Source of the DNA: UBA1067 sp050874585
GTDB lineage: Bacteria; Verrucomicrobiota; Kiritimatiellia; RFP12; UBA1067
Direction: 5' to 3'
Assembly: GCA_050874585.1 (NCBI GenBank)
Contig: JBNMKZ010000014.1
Span: 1 to 43,978, forward strand
DNA: 43,978 nt
Position 1 is the stretch's first letter. Each line of letters begins with the position of its first letter. The notes under the pieces were generated by a model, which saw only the letters and a list, made by a program, of their open reading frames with translations, ran no database searches and was not told the DNA's origin. Shown piece by piece: positions 30,855 through 39,246 of the stretch. A program made the translations under genes and the position numbers.

Positions 30855-31988
30855 CTATGACCGCGAGCGATTCCGATAGGTCTGCATCGTCATCCCGAAG
30901 TGCCGAAGAAAGACCCGCGCCAGGTAGGCAGAGGAACCGTACCCACACATGCGGGCGATTTTTTCAATCCTGTACGGGGAATCCTCAAGAAGTATCCGAA
31001 CGCGTTTCAGCCGCTCTTCCGTGATGAAAGCACCGACGGACATTGAAAGCGACTCCGAAAAATGCCGCTCAAGAAGCCGCCGCGACGTGCCGCAGACCCT
31101 TACGACATGGTCAACATCAATCGCCTGCGTCGCGTGAGTCACGATGTAATTCAACGCATTCGAGACGATGGGGTCATCCGAGGCCTGCAGAAGCCTGCTC
31201 GACGCACGGCGGACAATTCGTTTCGGTCCAAAGACAATTCGCCCCACCGGCTGGGGTACGAGAATGGACTGAATGAGCTGCCGCGTTGCCTCCTCGGCGG
31301 CGGCCTCGGCATCCAGTTCAATGGATGCCAGGGACGGGCACATGGCTTCGCACAGGTCCTCGTCATTGTCGACACCCATCACGGCAATGTCTCGTGGCAC
31401 AAGCAAGCCAGCCGACTGCGCCGCGTCAAAAACTTCCCTCGCCCGCCCATCATAGGCCGCGAGAACGGCCGTCGGTCGCGGCAGTTTCTTCAGAAAGCGT
31501 ATCAGTCGACTGTTGTCTGGCCCTCCCCATTCCCCACGTGTACAACCATATAGCGCACAGTCAAAGCCAAGTTCGCGCAACCGTGCGCGGAAAGCTCGCC
31601 CTCGTCGCACGGACCAAGCCGGCGAACCCACCTCGTCCACATAAGCGAAATGGACGAAACCCTCCTCAACTAGGAAGTCTGCCGCCAGTTCGCCGACTGC
31701 CTCGGTCTCGCATGTCAAGACACCCTGTCTCTTCATCAGTGCGCGAACAGAGGCGGTCTCCCGTCCTGTGTCGGGGTCACAGATGACCATCGGAATGTCC
31801 ACCCCGCTGACAAGTTCATCTGGACGTCCGATGAACCCGTCGTATTTCGTCAAGTCGACTGTCGCAGAACGACGACCGTCAATCAAGTCTATATGAACAT
31901 CCGCCCGCGTCCGCACACACGACAGGATGCCGCGCCGCATCTGGCGGCAAACCCTGAACGTGAGCGGAAGTGAGACGGCAATGTTCAC
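30855..31988 (-). CDS. XylR-type transcription regulator (LacI-like sensor plus AraC HTH)
   Basis: A 377-residue protein. The N-terminal ~260 residues form a periplasmic-binding-protein-like sugar sensor (VAVSLPL-type first strand, FIGRPDEL, PTAVLAAYDGRAREV, IAVMGVDNDEDLCE). The C-terminal ~105 residues form an AraC double HTH (IDVDHVVRVCGTSRRLLERHF and IARMCGYGSSAYLARVFLRHFG). I chose the GTG at 31988, which overlaps the DUF1846 stop (GTGA) and has AGGCGAG upstream; an earlier ATG lies inside the neighbouring gene. It probably controls sugar genes, perhaps the adjacent esterase/exporter operon. Confidence 0.87.
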   Translation of the reverse strand: MNIAVSLPLTFRVCRQMRRGILSCVRTRADVHIDLIDGRRSATVDLTKYDGFIGRPDELVSGVDIPMVICDPDTGRETASVRALMKRQGVLTCETEAVGELAADFLVEEGFVHFAYVDEVGSPAWSVRRGRAFRARLRELGFDCALYGCTRGEWGGPDNSRLIRFLKKLPRPTAVLAAYDGRAREVFDAAQSAGLLVPRDIAVMGVDNDEDLCEAMCPSLASIELDAEAAAEEATRQLIQSILVPQPVGRIVFGPKRIVRRASSRLLQASDDPIVSNALNYIVTHATQAIDVDHVVRVCGTSRRLLERHFSESLSMSVGAFITEERLKRVRILLEDSPYRIEKIARMCGYGSSAYLARVFLRHFGMTMQTYRNRSRS

Positions 31989-33505
31989 GACTCGCCTGTA
32001 AAGAGTGCAGTGGTCGCGTAATAGGGATCGGACGTATACCGACAACCGAGACGGCGCAGTCCTGCCTGGTCGCCAGGCGTCACCATGTGCGTCATGTGGA
32101 CTTCACATCCGCGCAACTCATTCAGTTTCTCCATGGCAATCTGCGCCGCCGGATTCGTCGTCGACGAAATCGCGAGACCAATCAGGGCCTCATCCAAGTT
32201 CAGGGACGTATAACCGACCTTGAGAATGTCCTGCTTCATGTGCGCAATCGCCTGAATGACGTTTGGCGCAATGAGCGGAATCTGAGCGGGGATGCCCGAA
32301 ATGGCCTTGACAGCATTCATCACCATGGCGGCGGCGGCGTGCATCTCGTCGGAGTTCCGACCGGTGACGATGCGCCCGTCCTTCAGCTGAATCGCCGCGC
32401 CCGACACGATCGTCCCCCCCGCCTTGCCCTTGCCGCGAAGACGGGCTTCTTCCGCCGACTGGCGCGCCGCCTCGACGACCACGCGATCCTCCGGCTTGAG
32501 ACCAAGCGACTCCATCAGGTCCTTCGCCCGGTCGACCGACTCACGATCGGTCGTCCCCTCGGCAAACTGGCACTGGTAGCGAAGGAATCGGCGAATGACC
32601 TCCTGCTTGGAAGCCTGCCGCACAACCTCGTCATCGATGATGCCGAAGCCAATCCGATTGACGCCCATATCCGTCGGCGACTTGTAGGGGCAGGCCCCCT
32701 TCGTCATCTTCTGCCAAATGGCCACCAGGAGCGGGAACGCATCCACATCTCGGTTGTAGTTCACCGTCTTGATACCATAGGCCTCAAGATGGTAGGGATC
32801 AATCATGTTCTTGTCGTTGAGGTCAATAGTCGCCGCCTCGTAGGCAATGTTCAGCGGATGATCAAGCGGCAGATTCCAGACCGGGAAGGACTCGAACTTG
32901 GAGTACCCGGCGACCTTGCCCATGCGGTACTCGTGGTAAATCTGCGTCAGGCAGGTGGCGAACTTCCCCGAACCAGGCCCGGGAGCCGTCACGACGACAA
33001 TCGGCTTCTCGGTCTTCACGAACTCGTTCTTGCCATAGCCCATGTCGGACACAATCGTGTCAACATCCGCCGGATAGCCAGCCGTCTTGTAATGGTAGTA
33101 GACGCGTACGCCGCGCCGCTCAAGCTTGGCACGGAAAAGCTTGACGGCCTGCTGCTCCTGATAGCGCGTAATGACAACGCCGCGCACGGTCAAGCCAAGG
33201 CTCCGCAAGTCGTCAATCAGCTTGAGGGCATCGTCGGCGTAGGAAATGCCGAAGTCGGCCCGCATCTTCTTGCGCTCAATATCGCCCGCATACAGGCACA
33301 AAATCACCTCCGCATGATCCTTCAGGGACTGCAAAAGTCGCAACTTGACATTCGGATCGTAGCCTGGCAGGCATCGGGCCGCATGGAAGTCGTTGATGAG
33401 CTTGCCGCCAAATTCGAGGTAGAGCTTGCCGAACTTACCGGCGCGGCGACGAATCTCCTCCGACTGCTCGGCGAGATACTTCTCGTTGTCAAATCCGAGT
33501 TTCAT
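31985..33505 (-). CDS. DUF1846 family protein
   Basis: A 506-residue protein that matches the family's usual length. It starts with KLGFDNEKYLAEQSEEI and contains the characteristic VVVTAPGPGSGKFATCLTQIYHE block and the NYNRDVDAFPLL region. Members are common in anaerobes and Firmicutes, form large homo-oligomers and have no established activity; the GPGSGK loop suggests nucleotide or phosphate binding. Its ATG overlaps the NifU-like gene stop and its end overlaps the regulator start. Confidence 0.88.
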   Translation of the reverse strand: MKLGFDNEKYLAEQSEEIRRRAGKFGKLYLEFGGKLINDFHAARCLPGYDPNVKLRLLQSLKDHAEVILCLYAGDIERKKMRADFGISYADDALKLIDDLRSLGLTVRGVVITRYQEQQAVKLFRAKLERRGVRVYYHYKTAGYPADVDTIVSDMGYGKNEFVKTEKPIVVVTAPGPGSGKFATCLTQIYHEYRMGKVAGYSKFESFPVWNLPLDHPLNIAYEAATIDLNDKNMIDPYHLEAYGIKTVNYNRDVDAFPLLVAIWQKMTKGACPYKSPTDMGVNRIGFGIIDDEVVRQASKQEVIRRFLRYQCQFAEGTTDRESVDRAKDLMESLGLKPEDRVVVEAARQSAEEARLRGKGKAGGTIVSGAAIQLKDGRIVTGRNSDEMHAAAAMVMNAVKAISGIPAQIPLIAPNVIQAIAHMKQDILKVGYTSLNLDEALIGLAISSTTNPAAQIAMEKLNELRGCEVHMTHMVTPGDQAGLRRLGCRYTSDPYYATTALFTGES

Positions 33506-34068
33506 TTCTTGTTAATCTCGTCGAGGATTTCCTGAATGCGTCCCTTACAGCGTCCACAGCCACCGCCCGCCTTGGTGAAATTCGTCACCTCCTCAACGGT
33601 CGTCAGTCCGTTCTCTGTGATGACGCGGCGAACCTCATTCTCGGACACGTTATAGCAGGTGCAGAGAACCGTTTCCTCAAGATTGCGATCGGTGTTCTTA
33701 CCCGTCTCGAAGTTCTTGATGGCCGCCTCCATCGCCTCGCGGCCCATCACGCTGCAATGCATCTTCTGCGGCGGCAAACCGCCAAGATAGTCCGCAATTT
33801 CCTTATTTGTAATCTTTTTTGCCTCTTCAAGCGTCTTTCCGATAACCATCTCGGTCAGGGCCGAGGAACTGGCAATCGCACTCGCGCATCCGAATGTCTG
33901 GAATTTCGCCTCCGCAATGCGCCCGTCCGCACCCAACTTAAACTGAAACTTGAGGGCATCGCCACATGCAAGCGACCCAACGGTCGCCGTCCCATCCGGA
34001 TGCTCAATCGAACCCACATTCCGGGGATTCCGGAAGTGATCCAGCACCTTTTCTGAATAATTCCACAT
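33502..34068 (-). CDS. NifU-like Fe-S scaffold: IscU domain plus BFD-like [2Fe-2S] domain
   Basis: A 188-residue protein. The IscU-like domain (1-125) has scaffold cysteines at 35, 61 and 105, with GDALKFQFKL and FGCASAIASSSALTE. The BFD-like domain (133-183) has the four-cysteine set at 136, 138, 171 and 174. The third domain of classical NifU (Nfu) is absent, a form common in anaerobes. It assembles Fe-S clusters. No cysteine desulfurase gene is in the window. It is the first gene of an operon with DUF1846 and the regulator. AAGGAA precedes the ATG. Confidence 0.92.
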   Translation of the reverse strand: MWNYSEKVLDHFRNPRNVGSIEHPDGTATVGSLACGDALKFQFKLGADGRIAEAKFQTFGCASAIASSSALTEMVIGKTLEEAKKITNKEIADYLGGLPPQKMHCSVMGREAMEAAIKNFETGKNTDRNLEETVLCTCYNVSENEVRRVITENGLTTVEEVTNFTKAGGGCGRCKGRIQEILDEINKK

Positions 34069-34109
34069 ATCAACCTATTCCTTGCTATACAATCCGCGAA
34101 CGGGACATT

Positions 34110-34122
34110 ATTATATCAAAAA
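34110..34122 (-). promoter_or_regulatory. Extended -10 promoter of the NifU-like operon
   Basis: On the - strand TTTTTGATATAAT, with TATAAT at 34110-34115 and TGA directly before it. It leaves a leader of about 35 nt containing a normal ribosome binding site. Confidence 0.55.
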
Positions 34123-34136
34123 TCACCCACCCGAGC

Positions 34137-34169
34137 AAAAGACGGGCGGAGGCCTCTCGACCTCCGTCC
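34137..34169 (-). terminator. Terminator after the flavodoxin gene
   Basis: On the - strand a 9-bp stem with one G-U pair (arms 34161-34169 and 34144-34152) and an 8-nt loop, followed within a few bases by TCTTTT. It separates flavodoxin from the NifU-like operon. Confidence 0.6.
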
Positions 34170-34221
34170 GCATCCCCGACTTCAGACCTTCCGCGCCGCA
34201 CCCGTCAGTCGCCGCGTCGCC

Positions 34222-34731
34222 TCAGGCAACCGGTAGCCCCGCCTGCGAGCGCACAAGCGCTTCCCAGTCGGTCAGGCGACCCTCGGTCTTGTCGGACTCG
34301 TTCAACTCGTCCAGCGCAAGACCGACGAGATGCCCATTCTGGGAAATCTTCGAGGTCACGCCTGTAAAGGCGTCTATCGGCAGCGTTCCAACCAGCGTCG
34401 CCCCTCGGGCCGTTACAGCCTCAGCCAACGCGGCCATGCCGTCGCAGAATGTATCCGCAAAGCCCTGCGAGTCGCCCAGACCAAAAAGGGCGACTCGGCG
34501 ACCCTGCAGGTTTGCGCCCTCGATGAGGCCCAGTCCCGTCGCCACCCAGTCGTCCTGAAGATCTCCGAACCCCCAGGTCGATGTCCCAAGAATCAGCAAT
34601 TCCGCCTCCAGTGCCTCCGGCCCGACGGCATTCACATTGAGTGCAACCGTACCGAAATCGGACGCGATGCGCTCGGCGATCGCCTCCGTCGTCCCCGTTG
34701 TGCTTCCATAGATTACGTGTACCTTGTCCAT
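34222..34731 (-). CDS. Flavodoxin
   Basis: A 169-residue long-chain flavodoxin. The FMN phosphate loop IYGSTTGTTEAIAERI is at 8-23, the loop with the stacking Trp is GTSTWGFGDLQDDW near 50-63, and the second ring contact ALFGLGDSQGFADTFCDGM is near 81-99. It carries electrons in place of ferredoxin, often under iron limitation. Its start overlaps the DUF3793 gene by 19 nt. An ATG with a GGAG-type site (from the DUF3793 end, AAAGGAG) supports the start. Confidence 0.94.
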   Translation of the reverse strand: MDKVHVIYGSTTGTTEAIAERIASDFGTVALNVNAVGPEALEAELLILGTSTWGFGDLQDDWVATGLGLIEGANLQGRRVALFGLGDSQGFADTFCDGMAALAEAVTARGATLVGTLPIDAFTGVTSKISQNGHLVGLALDELNESDKTEGRLTDWEALVRSQAGLPVA

Positions 34732-35456
34732 TGATTGACTCCTTTGAGTTGTGTTGTCCTTGAAAATTCCTCCGTCATTGAATAGAAGGCGTTCAAATCT
34801 GCCGCGCGTTCAAGAGCCTCTCCGGCCAGCCGCTCCACCTGCCCGTAGAGTCGCATCCGGCGAATGGACTCGATGCAATCGCCGTAGACGCGCCAGAGGC
34901 CATTGTGGACGGGGGTCGACGGCAAGTGGCGCATGAAGCCCGCGACATCCTTCAGCGGATAGCCGATGAAAACACCGACTTCATGCGGAATGCCCGAACC
35001 GGTTGCGCGGCGCTGCAGTTCGGCGAGGTCGTCCGCCATCGATCCGTCCTTCGGATAACCCTGTCGATTGAGCCACGCCCGGTTCGAAGGTTCGGCAAGC
35101 GTCCGCCGAAGAGCCTCAGGGTGGTAGAAGAGAACGAGCGAACTCGCCTCCTCGACCTTGAGTTCGACATACTCAAGGCGTAGTGTGAAGTAGATGTCAC
35201 GGCGATAAAGGCAAAAACGAAAGCCCTGCTCATTCTCCGTTGCATAGCAGTTCCTCACACGGAGCAGTTCAGCCGGCTTCACGCCACTTCTCACGGCCGC
35301 CGTCTTGACCAGAAGAAACTTCAGGAGCCGCTTGCGGTGCGCATCGTCGATCTCTGGACGCGCCCCCTCGGGCATTGGAGGTAAAACACCCCGGCCCGGA
35401 CCAACCGGAGCCGGGGACCTGCTGTAACCACCATCAGGATTTGACTTAAATTCCAT
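34713..35456 (-). CDS. DUF3793 family protein
   Basis: A 247-residue protein counted from the ATG at 35456, which has AAGGAATG upstream. Residues ~45-70 (KFLLVKTAAVRSGVKPAELLRV) and the later HEVGVFIGYPLKDVAGFM and GLWRVYGD blocks are the family's signature. DUF3793 genes often sit beside flavodoxin in anaerobes, exactly as here, and may be iron-responsive. The first ~35 residues are proline-rich and non-conserved. The unknown function probably concerns flavodoxin or haem/iron use. Confidence 0.82.
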   Translation of the reverse strand: MEFKSNPDGGYSRSPAPVGPGRGVLPPMPEGARPEIDDAHRKRLLKFLLVKTAAVRSGVKPAELLRVRNCYATENEQGFRFCLYRRDIYFTLRLEYVELKVEEASSLVLFYHPEALRRTLAEPSNRAWLNRQGYPKDGSMADDLAELQRRATGSGIPHEVGVFIGYPLKDVAGFMRHLPSTPVHNGLWRVYGDCIESIRRMRLYGQVERLAGEALERAADLNAFYSMTEEFSRTTQLKGVNQWTRYT

Positions 35457-35485
35457 ACGCGAAACATTCCTTGCGGACGGCGTAA

Positions 35486-35515
35486 AGTTTACCATATCTA
35501 ACTTACTGAGGTCAA
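35486..35515 (-). promoter_or_regulatory. Promoter of the DUF3793-flavodoxin operon with a 10-bp inverted repeat
   Basis: On the - strand TTGACC (35510-35515), an 18-bp spacer and TAAACT (35486-35491) preceded by TATGG. The -10 lies in AGTTTACCAT, and its exact complement recurs at 35547-35556, 51 nt away. The two sites could bind one regulator. The remaining gap up to the HEAT-like gene (35557-35739) shows nothing else. Confidence 0.5.
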
Positions 35516-35739
35516 GGGGGCATCGACAGCTTGCGCGGCAGGGACAATGGTAAACTCGAATAGGTCTGCAACCGCAGAAGGAACAATGTCCGAAAGGAAG
35601 GACAGGAAGAAGGCTCAGAACCACCCTCATGGGCACATCAGGCGGGGGTTGCGCATCCCAGCGCCCTCCTCTTGCGCTTGTCAACTCGGTTTGGGCTTCG
35701 GCGTTCCCCGTCAACGCCCGGATGCGGAGACCTCCAATG

Positions 35740-36576
35740 TCAGGGCATCGGATTCAAGCCCATGCAACGGAACGCATACGCCGCCGACAGGCGGAGCGCG
35801 ACCGTCGACGCGGGGTCCCGGAGGACGCGGCGGAGTCCGGAAACCGCCGCATCCACCCTCCTCTCGCCACAGACCTGAATGGCCATCACCCGCACCGCCG
35901 GGGCCGTCGCCACATCGCCGACGCAGGCAATGAGCCGACGCTCAAGTCCCCGGCCATCGATTCGGGTGTCGAAGGCTGCCAGATCGGCGAGAGCCCGAAA
36001 CGCGGCGGCCGCAACGGTGCATTCGGTCTCCCGCGAGGCCTCCTCAAGGGCTCGGCGCAGTTCCCCCGCCTCGGCAGAGGCGGCATCGTAGGCACCGCGT
36101 CGGTTCAGGGCCTCGGCGTAGAGGCCGATGTGCTGCACGGCAAAGTTCCGCGTGTGGACATCCTGCGAGCGGTCCCGGAAGAGGGCAATCATCTCCTTCG
36201 CATAGTCGGCAGGTATCGTCGCCTGGTTCAGCAACTCGTCCATCACCTGATTCTTGTCGGATGCAAGCCGTGCAGACGACTGGGAGGAAGCCGTCCCCTC
36301 GGGTACGATCGCCCGCCGTGCGAGCATCCGCCGCTTCTCCTGCGGGATCGGATCCCCTCGTACAGTTTCGCGCGGCGACTCCAAACAGGGGACCTGATGC
36401 AAGGACGGACGCGGTGCCATCGAAACTGGCCTTGCACGGTCGTGATGCGACACCTGCCGAACCGTCCCCTGACGGTCCACCCGATCAAACCAATAACAGA
36501 TCAGCGGCACAACAATCCCGGCCGCCACAAGCAGAATCGACAGCCGCCGCATCAAAATGAATGTTCGAATGGTCAT
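35740..36576 (-). CDS. Membrane-anchored HEAT-like repeat protein
   Basis: A 278-residue protein. One N-terminal membrane segment (about 9-30) is followed by a basic linker and an all-helical C-terminal half with repeated patterns such as NFAVQHIGLYAEALNRRG, AAFRALADLAAFD and VRVMAIQVCGERRVDAAVSGLRRVL, which look like HEAT repeats and suggest a protein-binding solenoid. The ATG overlaps the stop of the tiny lipopeptide gene (ATGA). It is the last gene of the long operon that begins with rhs. Long antisense frames here are coding-bias shadows. Confidence 0.7.
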   Translation of the reverse strand: MTIRTFILMRRLSILLVAAGIVVPLICYWFDRVDRQGTVRQVSHHDRARPVSMAPRPSLHQVPCLESPRETVRGDPIPQEKRRMLARRAIVPEGTASSQSSARLASDKNQVMDELLNQATIPADYAKEMIALFRDRSQDVHTRNFAVQHIGLYAEALNRRGAYDAASAEAGELRRALEEASRETECTVAAAAFRALADLAAFDTRIDGRGLERRLIACVGDVATAPAVRVMAIQVCGERRVDAAVSGLRRVLRDPASTVALRLSAAYAFRCMGLNPMP

Positions 36577-36647
36577 GGGGCGAAGACACAACCCGAGACG
36601 GCGAATAGCAGCGCACCAAGCACAAGGATAACAGTCTTCCGTTTCAT
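36573..36647 (-). CDS. 24-residue lipoprotein-like peptide
   Basis: MKRKT followed by a hydrophobic core and a lipobox AVSGC, leaving only CVFAP after cleavage. AAGGGAAT lies about 10 nt upstream of the ATG, and the stop is shared with the HEAT-like gene start (ATGA). It resembles entericidin-type mini-lipoproteins, or it may only serve to couple translation. It is too short for certainty. Confidence 0.5.
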   Translation of the reverse strand: MKRKTVILVLGALLFAVSGCVFAP

Positions 36648-36678
36648 GGTTTCATATTCCCTTCATCGAATCGAACGG

Positions 36679-37440
36679 CTAATTGCCCATCATGCCGAAG
36701 AACAGCGAGAACCCAGACGAGTTCATCCACGGCAGATAGAACTCAAGGACTGACAGTACACCCCACGCCAGGGCGGACCACAGGAAGAGGAAGAACGACA
36801 GGAAGAGCCACGGCCTCTCCACAATCCGCTTCCCGGCAAGGAACGTAAAGACAAACGCGGCACTGCAGCCAATGAGCATCAGGGCCATCAGCGGAAAGAA
36901 CTCCGCCGCCGCGATGAACATGGATCCCGTCAGCAGCGAGAAAACCAGGAGATAAACCCCGTAGACCAGAATTGCCCTTCTCCTACCCTTCCGCCCATTC
37001 CGCGTGGCACTTCCCGACGGCACCGCGTCCCGCCGCGTCCTTTCCGCCCCGGCAGCCGAAAGGGCCCGTTCCAGCAACTGCGGAAGCGGAACATCGGCGG
37101 GTGGAGTCCCGCACCCGCCACCGGGAGCCCCGACGATTCTCTCCAGCGCATCGCGCAAACCCGCCGCGTCGACCGTCAGCGGACTCCGCCGGCAGAATCG
37201 GACGGGTACGTCGGATCGGACGAACCTCACGCCCAGCAACGAGAGGATCGGCGGCCGGGTCTCAACCGTCCCCTCGACGGAGGCCTTGACGACATACCCT
37301 TCCGCGTCCCAAAGGAGATACTCCCCGTGCAGGAGGTCGACCGGCTCCATGTAGGCCAGCTCCCCCTCCGTCCGGCAAAGGAAGCAGTCGCCGCTGTCAC
37401 GCTCCCTGACGACCACAGGATACCTAATGTCCGATTCCAT
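36679..37440 (-). CDS. Membrane protein with soluble N-terminal domain, C-terminus duplicated at 40786
   Basis: A 253-residue protein. Residues 1-110 form a soluble, beta-rich domain (SDIRYPVVVRERDSGDCFL...), 110-155 a low-complexity basic linker, and three membrane helices follow (about 156-178, 181-203, 210-236). The last 100 residues are almost identical to the free-standing 101-residue protein at 40786. GAGAGGAGG precedes the ATG. The family is not recognised. The position in an Rhs operon suggests an immunity or accessory role, which is inference only. Confidence 0.72.
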   Translation of the reverse strand: MESDIRYPVVVRERDSGDCFLCRTEGELAYMEPVDLLHGEYLLWDAEGYVVKASVEGTVETRPPILSLLGVRFVRSDVPVRFCRRSPLTVDAAGLRDALERIVGAPGGGCGTPPADVPLPQLLERALSAAGAERTRRDAVPSGSATRNGRKGRRRAILVYGVYLLVFSLLTGSMFIAAAEFFPLMALMLIGCSAAFVFTFLAGKRIVERPWLFLSFFLFLWSALAWGVLSVLEFYLPWMNSSGFSLFFGMMGN

Positions 37441-37464
37441 GAAAACCTCCTCTCTTGTAAAAGC

Positions 37465-37911
37465 TCACAGTCCAACCGTACGCCAGACAACGGCAAGCGG
37501 AACCAGTTCCACAAGGCAGGCAACCGCCAAGGAGACGGCCACCCGCCATCCCAGCCGAATCTCGCCGCGCCACGAGGGCATCCCTCCCTTTCGGGAGAGG
37601 AATCCCGCAAGCCAGGCACCGGGCACCACGGCCCCCAGCGCAAGCCGGGCAAAGGCACCGTCCACATCCACCTTCCACGTGGACAGGCTGAGGAACGCAA
37701 CCGCCGCGAGACAGGCCAGGTAAGCCAGCAGGGCCGCGCACTCGGTCGCCCGGTGGCACCGACGGCCCCCGAAGAGGAGCAGGAAGACGGACAGGGCGTT
37801 GAGCGCAAGGCACGCCACGCCACCGGCCAGCATCCCGCCCTGCCGCGCATGCGCCAGGAACAGCAGACAGTTGTACACGATACCGAAGACAAGCGACACG
37901 GTCATCATCAT
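37465..37911 (-). CDS. Small polytopic membrane protein
   Basis: A 148-residue protein with about five hydrophobic segments and short basic loops. It starts with three ATG codons in a row; the first overlaps the upstream stop (ATGA), and each gives practically the same protein. Competing frames over this stretch lack ribosome binding sites. It is not recognised. As part of the row of membrane-protein genes behind rhs it may be an immunity protein. Confidence 0.62.
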   Translation of the reverse strand: MMMTVSLVFGIVYNCLLFLAHARQGGMLAGGVACLALNALSVFLLLFGGRRCHRATECAALLAYLACLAAVAFLSLSTWKVDVDGAFARLALGAVVPGAWLAGFLSRKGGMPSWRGEIRLGWRVAVSLAVACLVELVPLAVVWRTVGL

Positions 37912-38402
37912 GGCCTCCCCTCCTCCCCGACGAGTCGGCGGTGGACGCGAAGGAGGAGCACAAGGATCATGATCCCCTCCGCGAGGAACATCAGAACCGA
38001 AAGAACGCCAAGGAACAGGCGCAATCCCGGAAGACCCATCGAACCAAACTCCCAGTCGAAGGGGCACTCCACCCGCCCACCAAACGCGTACCATACGAAG
38101 GTGACGAGTAGAAGGGCAACCATCGCGAGATGCCCTGGGACGGGGCGAAGACCACCCCGCGACCGCCGCCCGAACGATCCGCCGAGCTGGGCGTAGGCAT
38201 AAGAGCATACGACGAATTTGAACGGCAGCTCCCGGGCGAAATCGAGAAGGAACGCGACGAACCCGGCCAAGGTGCCGGGGCCACCTCCCCGGCAAACCGA
38301 GCACGACCTGTACAGTGCCTCGCACAGGGCCAGGACCATGAAGACAATTCCTCCATCCACAACCAGCCTCGCCACGCGAGCCCCCCATCGCCTCAATCGC
38401 AT
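37908..38402 (-). CDS. Small polytopic membrane protein
   Basis: A 164-residue protein with hydrophobic segments around 15-33, 45-75, 95-115 and 130-155. The start is the ATG at 38402, directly behind a strong AAAGGAGG; the frame extends further but has no better site. It shares no obvious similarity with its neighbours and is not recognised. Confidence 0.65.
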   Translation of the reverse strand: MRLRRWGARVARLVVDGGIVFMVLALCEALYRSCSVCRGGGPGTLAGFVAFLLDFARELPFKFVVCSYAYAQLGGSFGRRSRGGLRPVPGHLAMVALLLVTFVWYAFGGRVECPFDWEFGSMGLPGLRLFLGVLSVLMFLAEGIMILVLLLRVHRRLVGEEGRP

Positions 38403-38424
38403 CGTTTTTCCTCCTTTCATACGA

Positions 38425-39246
38425 TCATACCTCCCAAAGCGGAAACATGTAGTTGTAGACGAAAAGGGAATAGAACACCAGGAGGGCAATCGTTATCCCA
38501 ATCAGGGGCCTGTCCAGCCGGAAGGGCGCAATCCACGGCAGGATGCACTCGACGACCCCCTCAAGCCGATTCAGGCCCCTCATTCGCCCGATGCACGCGG
38601 CGGATGGCGACAAGATGTCGCCCGTACACGGGACGAGCAGGACGCGCTCCAGGGCTTCCTGAATGCAGACCCCGTACAGGCCGTACCAGGCAATCGAAAA
38701 GGCCAGCAGACAACCAAGAACAAGGCCCGTTCGTGCGACGGGGACAAACTGGACACCCCTCACGCATCCGCCAGGTGCCCGGGACAGTAGCTGGGGAAAG
38801 ATAGACGACAGATAGAGAACGGCAAACAGGTAAAACGGCAACTCCCTCATGTTTTTCATCAGCCGTTCCAGGTAGATGCCCACATCTCGCAGAATCGCCT
38901 CATCCGGCAGGTCGAGAACCGTGGCGAGAATCACATAGGCCGTCCACACGAGGCAGACGACATAGATGGAATAAGCGACTATGCGTTTCCTCCGAGTCAT
39001 CTTCATTTCAGCCCCCTCCGAGGCGAGGAGCCTGTGGTCTTCCTCCTTCAAGAATCCGCGCGCCTCCCCCGAGCCGTTCTCCGCCGCCAGAAAGCGGAAC
39101 GCTATCCGCCGCGCAAGGGTCGGGAAGAGCGTCTCGACCTCCTGCAGGGGCAACACGGCGGAATGCCTTTCCTCCACGCCGAGCCACGGCACGGACAGCG
39201 CCACCAGGACCCGAATCCAAGCGACAAGTTCATCACAGAGTCCCAT
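38425..39246 (-). CDS. Polytopic membrane protein, paralogue of the protein at 42225
   Basis: A 273-residue protein. The ATG at 39246 has AAGGAGG 9 nt upstream and overlaps the previous gene by 14 nt. The first ~85 residues are soluble and charged. The C-terminal ~190 residues with four membrane segments resemble the 193-residue protein at 42225 (shared patterns WTxxVI..TLLD.P, ELPFY, and VECILPWIAPFRLDRPLI versus LDCLLPWLMLFRVNRRLM). Two diverged copies in one Rhs operon fit duplicated immunity genes. Function is unproven. Confidence 0.68.
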   Translation of the reverse strand: MGLCDELVAWIRVLVALSVPWLGVEERHSAVLPLQEVETLFPTLARRIAFRFLAAENGSGEARGFLKEEDHRLLASEGAEMKMTRRKRIVAYSIYVVCLVWTAYVILATVLDLPDEAILRDVGIYLERLMKNMRELPFYLFAVLYLSSIFPQLLSRAPGGCVRGVQFVPVARTGLVLGCLLAFSIAWYGLYGVCIQEALERVLLVPCTGDILSPSAACIGRMRGLNRLEGVVECILPWIAPFRLDRPLIGITIALLVFYSLFVYNYMFPLWEV

